Below are positions 60,501 to 64,000 of a stretch of 64,000 bases of DNA, piece by piece (the stretch's first letter is position 1; every line of letters starts with the position of its first letter). The notes under the pieces are model-generated. The model had not been told where the DNA came from. It saw only the letters and a program-made list of their open reading frames with translations, and ran no database searches. A program made the position numbers and the translations under genes. The stretch covers positions 1 to 64,000 of the forward strand of contig JAKIML020000043.1 of the NCBI GenBank assembly GCA_022702935.2, written 5' to 3'. This stretch comes from Bacillota bacterium. Its GTDB lineage: Bacteria > Bacillota > Clostridia > DSM-8532.

Positions 60501-61010
60501 TTGAAAGTGAGTGAGAGCATGGTAGATGTTTATGTAGAGATTCTGCGTGATGATGTGCAGCTTCCGGCCTATGCCAATCCCTATGATGCGGGTATGGATG
60601 TGTGCGCGGCTGAGGATACCCTGATAAAACCCGAAGAGACGGTGATTGTTCCCACAGGGCTTAAGCTGGCTATTCCTGAGGGCTATGAGATACAGGTCCG
60701 CCCCAGGAGTGGCATTAGCTTCAGAACACCCTTACGCCTTCCCAACAGCCCCGGAACCATTGATGCAGGATATCGGGACGAATTGGGCATCATCATGACC
60801 AATACCTCCAGAGAAGGGAGCGAGAACCCTTCCGAAGTCCTTTCGCTGGATACCAAAGGGAATAAGCAAGGGACCTATCTTATCAAAAAAGGTGAGCGCA
60901 TTGCCCAATTGGTTCTGGCTCCCGTGCCCCGCATGAATCTGATCAAGGTTCAGTCGGTAAAGGATATTGGCTCCAACCGGGGCGGGGGCTTTGGCTCCAC
61001 CGGTGTGTAA
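60501..61010 (+). CDS. dut: dUTP diphosphatase
   Basis: The 169-residue product has all five trimeric dUTPase motifs: DAGMDV, PRSGIS, PGTIDAGYRDELGII, GERIAQLVL and the C-terminal GSNRGGGFGSTGV. An insert between motifs 3 and 4 (REGSENPSEVLSLDTKGNKQG) makes it longer than the common 145-150. It converts dUTP to dUMP. The start is TTG 60501 (GAGGGGTGG nine bases upstream) or ATG 60519. Confidence 0.93.
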   Translation: MKVSESMVDVYVEILRDDVQLPAYANPYDAGMDVCAAEDTLIKPEETVIVPTGLKLAIPEGYEIQVRPRSGISFRTPLRLPNSPGTIDAGYRDELGIIMTNTSREGSENPSEVLSLDTKGNKQGTYLIKKGERIAQLVLAPVPRMNLIKVQSVKDIGSNRGGGFGSTGV

Positions 61011-61117
61011 TATTCATGTGCCGTTATACATACCGGATAGTAAGGGAATGAGAAACACCAATATTCGGATAAACTAGGCTATTATGCCGTAAACCCTATC
61101 ATACGAGGAGGCCTATC

Positions 61118-62245
61118 ATGATTAATCAGCAACGCTTGGTGAATGAATTTTTAAGTCTTGTACGCATAGACAGTCTGACCAAAAAGGAAAGGGACATGGC
61201 CGATGCCCTGCTGAAGAAGCTTGCCGACATGGGCTATGAGCCCTACGAGGACGAAACCGCCGGTAAGATCGGGGGCAATGCAGGCAATGTCATCTGCCGC
61301 ATTAAGGGAGAACAAGGAAAGCCTGCCCTGCTTCTCATGGCCCATATGGACACGGTGGTGCCCGGGCTTAACAAAAAAGCGGTGGTGGAAGGGGATATTA
61401 TCCACACCGACGGAACCACTATTCTGGGCGGGGATGATGCCGCTGGCATCGCTGTTATTCTGGAGACCATAAGATCGCTTAAGGAGGACGGCACGCCTTT
61501 TGGGGACATCACCATAGCCTTTACCGTGGCCGAGGAGGGCGGCCTTTTCGGGGCCAGAAACCTGGACCTTTCAAAAATTCCGGTGGATTATGCCTTTATT
61601 CTGGATGATGGCGGGCCCATAGGCTCAGTGGCTGTGAAGGCCCCCTATTACAACCGCTTCCAGGCCATCTTCAAGGGACGCGCTGCCCATGCGGGCATGG
61701 AGCCTGAGAAAGGTCTGAATGCCATTCTTCTGGCCTCGGAGGCCATCGCAAAGATGCCCCATCTTGGACGGATTGATGAGGAAAGCACCTCCAATATCGG
61801 TATCATTCAAGGGGGACAGGCTCGGAATATTGTCTGTGATACCTGTACTGTGGAAGGTGAAGTGCGTTCTACCCAGGAAGAAAAGATTGAACGATTCACC
61901 AAGGAGATACTGGATTCCTTCCGGCAATCAGCCGAGGCCAGGGGCGGGAACGTTGATATTGAACTGGAACGCATGTATCCGGGCTATCATATCAAGGAGG
62001 ATGATCCCATTATACTGCTGCTCAAAGAGGCCTCCAGGCTATCAGGGATTCCGCTTCAGATGCATGCCACGGGCGGGGGCAGCGACACCAATATCATCAA
62101 TGGCCTGGGCATTCCCGCCGTTGATGTCAGTGTGGGCATGGAAAAGGTCCACAGCACCCAGGAGATGATCCTTATTTCCGATATGGTTAAGGCCTGCGAA
62201 TTCCTGACCGCCATCATCAAGGCTGCTTATTCATATAATCGTTAA
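61118..62245 (+). CDS. M20-family metallopeptidase (PepT-like)
   Basis: The 375-residue product has the zinc ligands and catalytic acids in LLMAHMDTVVPG, ILGGDDAAGIAVILE, FTVAEEGGLFGARNLD and GGGSDTNIINGLGIPAVDVSVGMEKVHSTQE. A lid/dimerisation domain lies between (about 180-290). It is close to the PepT/PepT-like group of tripeptidases in Firmicutes. GAGGAGG precedes ATG. The last 29 bases overlap the end of the convergent MotB-like gene. Confidence 0.9.
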   Translation: MINQQRLVNEFLSLVRIDSLTKKERDMADALLKKLADMGYEPYEDETAGKIGGNAGNVICRIKGEQGKPALLLMAHMDTVVPGLNKKAVVEGDIIHTDGTTILGGDDAAGIAVILETIRSLKEDGTPFGDITIAFTVAEEGGLFGARNLDLSKIPVDYAFILDDGGPIGSVAVKAPYYNRFQAIFKGRAAHAGMEPEKGLNAILLASEAIAKMPHLGRIDEESTSNIGIIQGGQARNIVCDTCTVEGEVRSTQEEKIERFTKEILDSFRQSAEARGGNVDIELERMYPGYHIKEDDPIILLLKEASRLSGIPLQMHATGGGSDTNIINGLGIPAVDVSVGMEKVHSTQEMILISDMVKACEFLTAIIKAAYSYNR

Positions 62246-63155
62246 TGATTCTCTGAATATTGGCATCCTTAATATGGATGGCAATTTGGATGCGTCGGTT
62301 TTTGGCTTTTGCCGCTTCATTGACCTCTTTGACCAAGGGTCTGAATTCTGAGAACCCCGAGGCTTGAAAGAAACTGCCATAGTTCTTTTCAAGAACGGGG
62401 TTTTCCTGCATCATGGCGGTGATGACTGCAATGGCTCTTTCACAGGAGAGAAAGTAATTGTTTTCGTAGGTGTCATCGGAGTCGGCATACCCCGAAATGG
62501 TGATGGAATCAATGTTTTCTCTCACCGAGGGCTTGGACAGGATATTTTCAAAGGCCAGTGCAAACTGCCGGAGCATGGCCCGCCCCGAAGGCGAAATCTC
62601 GCTGGAACCCTTGGCGAAAAGCAGGCTGCTTTGTATGACCAGATTGGCCTTATCGTCGATGGTCACCAGGGATTCACTGCTTGTGGAAAGGGTTTTGGCC
62701 AACTCGGCTTCTATGGAGGCCTTGACCTCTTTGAGCAGACTCAGCCGCAGTACCGAGATTTCCTCAAGCTTGCCCTTGACCTCGGCCAGCTCCTGCTCTT
62801 TGAGATAGAGTGCCTGCTGGTCCTGGGAAAGCTGTCCCTCCAGTTGATTGATTCGTGCCTCCCGCTCATTCAGAGAGGCTTCAAGCTCTGCCAGGGTTTG
62901 GGATTTTTCCCGGAGCTCCTCCTGGGCACGGCTTAAGTCCTGATGGGTCATACTAAGCTGGCTCTGCTGCCGGGTCAACTGGTTTTTGGCCTGATTAAGC
63001 TTGGCATCATAGGTCTGGAAGGAGAAAATCTGCTTAATCAGAAGGATGACAATAAAGAAGAACAGCACGAAAACAAGTGAGGACATGACATCGGTGAAGG
63101 ATGGCCAATAATGCTCCTCTTCATGGGATTGACGGGTCTTTGTCACAGCCTTCAT
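62217..63155 (-). CDS. MotB/OmpA-type protein with a long coiled coil
   Basis: The 312-residue product has a short cytoplasmic start and one helix that bears the MotB-type proton-carrying Asp (WPSFTDVMSSLVFVLFFF, about residues 17-35). A coiled coil of about 100 residues follows (residues 45-145), then a C-terminal OmpA/MotB peptidoglycan-binding domain (LLFAKGSSEISPSGRAML ... ITISGYADSDD ... NYFLSCERAIAVI ... AKNRRIQIAI). It overlaps the MotA-like gene by four bases, so the two form an ion-driven complex. There are no flagellar genes nearby. Size and layout resemble ZorB of Zorya phage-defence systems as much as MotB. Confidence 0.85.
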   Translation of the reverse strand: MKAVTKTRQSHEEEHYWPSFTDVMSSLVFVLFFFIVILLIKQIFSFQTYDAKLNQAKNQLTRQQSQLSMTHQDLSRAQEELREKSQTLAELEASLNEREARINQLEGQLSQDQQALYLKEQELAEVKGKLEEISVLRLSLLKEVKASIEAELAKTLSTSSESLVTIDDKANLVIQSSLLFAKGSSEISPSGRAMLRQFALAFENILSKPSVRENIDSITISGYADSDDTYENNYFLSCERAIAVITAMMQENPVLEKNYGSFFQASGFSEFRPLVKEVNEAAKAKNRRIQIAIHIKDANIQRIINDYMNKQP

Positions 63156-64000
63156 TTAGGCTCCCTCCATCTCTCGATTCTGGCAACCGCCGCTTCACTG
63201 TAATTCAAAAGCTTGTCGGGTATCTCATTGACCACCTTTAAGAAAAGCTTTCGATCCAGGGTGGATTCGTCCAGCTTTTGATTGAGCTCTGTAAAGAGCT
63301 TGCCCATGCCCTCCATGCGCCTGTTCTCCTGCCTGATTTCATGCACCAGGGACTTAAGCTCCTCGGAGCAGCCCGAAAGGTGTGTCTGTATCTGGCCGAA
63401 GGCTTCGGTCTGCCCAGTGATGGACTGGCATAGGGCCGTCACACTGGCCTGGGCCTGATGGATGTTCTGCCCGAATCCCTGATTAAATTCCCTAAGGGAT
63501 TCAAGTTCATGCCGGAGATCCTTAACCGTACGGTCAAAGAGGGTCAGAGAATCGCTTAAGAAGGTGGTCAGGATGTTCATCTCATCCTTTCGGTCAAGAC
63601 TGTCCTTAAGCTTGTCCTCCATGGATTCACCGGCCAGCTTGATATCCAGGTATTCCTCAAGCTGTGTGACAAAAAGCTTTTTAGCCTGTCCCGAATTGAA
63701 GAAGGTCATGGCCAGGGTAAAGAGAATGGAAAAGCCCGTTCCTAAAAGACTTGTGATAAAGGCCACCGACATGCCCTGGAAGGAGGCAAACAGTATTTGA
63801 AAGGTACTAGCTCCGGTGTCCAAAAGCATATTCTCGGCACCGGTTTCCGAGAGTGTGCTTCCTACATTGCTGATGGCCGATGTCAGCCCCAAAAAGGTTC
63901 CGAAAAGGCCTGTTGTGATGAGAAGACTATTGACCTTCTTTAAGAAGCTTTCGCCTGTTACGCAAAACTTGAGGTAGGCTTCCATGGCCATGTCCATAAT
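63152..64000 (-). CDS. MotA/TolQ/ExbB-like proton-channel protein, N-terminus beyond the window
   Basis: 282 residues are visible. Two helices (SLLITTGLFGTFLGLTSAISNV and GMSVAFITSLLGTGFSILFTLAM) match the last two helices of the MotA/TolQ/ExbB fold. A cytoplasmic helical tail of about 180 residues then carries long heptad stretches. The frame is open to the last base, and the first helices of the fold are missing, so the gene continues past 64000. It is coupled to the MotB-like gene by an ATGA overlap. A tail of this kind is typical of ZorA and of other non-flagellar motor proteins. Confidence 0.82.
   Translation of the reverse strand: MMDMAMEAYLKFCVTGESFLKKVNSLLITTGLFGTFLGLTSAISNVGSTLSETGAENMLLDTGASTFQILFASFQGMSVAFITSLLGTGFSILFTLAMTFFNSGQAKKLFVTQLEEYLDIKLAGESMEDKLKDSLDRKDEMNILTTFLSDSLTLFDRTVKDLRHELESLREFNQGFGQNIHQAQASVTALCQSITGQTEAFGQIQTHLSGCSEELKSLVHEIRQENRRMEGMGKLFTELNQKLDESTLDRKLFLKVVNEIPDKLLNYSEAAVARIERWREPK

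Noticed and set aside
62217-64000. Complete Zorya defence system
   Set aside because: Only ZorA/ZorB-like genes are visible. The gene downstream on the other strand is an M20 peptidase, and no ZorC, ZorD or ZorE is in the window.

Overview
The window looks like chromosome of an anaerobic, endospore-forming Clostridia-type Firmicute. The evidence is the yabN/mazG-yabO/rqcP-yabP-yabQ-divIC block, sporulation sigma factor SigH, a collagen-like BclB-type spore-surface protein, an M-box and a ydaO-type riboswitch, many lipoproteins with Gram-positive lipoboxes, strong AGGAGG Shine-Dalgarno sites with TTG/GTG starts, and consensus sigma-A promoters. No prophage, insertion sequence or CRISPR array was found.

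Layout. 1-2.4 kb: end of an unknown gene, a seven-repeat RCC1-type lipoprotein, a small helical protein and tRNA-fMet. 2.5-8.5 kb (minus): a histidine kinase/response regulator pair next to an ABC-2 exporter (ATPase plus two permeases) and a DUF2271-like lipoprotein. 8.6-12.1 kb: a DUF4397 protein, a cell-wall hydrolase under a c-di-AMP riboswitch, and lipoate ligase. 12.2-16.7 kb: a MacB-like ABC system with a large extracytoplasmic protein. 16.9-20.9 kb: a heterodimeric ABC exporter behind a 36-residue leader ORF and an apparent attenuator. 20.9-24.5 kb: a periplasmic-binding-fold protein with a degenerate GGDEF domain, M-box-controlled corA, and tRNA-Arg. 24.8-31.1 kb: a LacI regulator, a sugar ABC importer lacking an ATPase, GH130 and DUF1861 enzymes; a shared MsmK-type ATPase lies at 53.5 kb. 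31.2-33.7 kb: spore-surface genes and two tRNAs. 33.9-37.1 kb: mazG-yab-divIC. 37.1-48.1 kb (minus): ldh, glnS, three lipoproteins, and single genes for small enzymes.

48.2-50.9 kb is an A+T-rich accessory stretch: a DUF3800 gene followed by two tandem copies of a structured RNA whose stems differ in sequence but keep pairing. The second copy has its own consensus promoter and intrinsic terminator. A two-TM protein and a small protein follow. 51.0-53.3 kb is argCB with two ARG-box-like sites on its promoter. 53.4-62.2 kb holds the shared sugar ATPase, a P-loop/Asp23-like protein, sigH, bacteriohemerythrin, and the zapA-DUF948-U32-dut run, then an M20 peptidase. 62.2-64.0 kb (minus) is a MotA/MotB-like proton-channel pair that runs off the right edge.

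The three most interesting loci are the DUF3800-linked tandem RNAs (49.2-49.5 kb), the leader-peptide/attenuator arrangement before the heterodimeric exporter (16.9-17.2 kb), and the ydaO-type leader whose hairpin loop is exactly complementary to the downstream Shine-Dalgarno sequence (9.58-9.71 kb).
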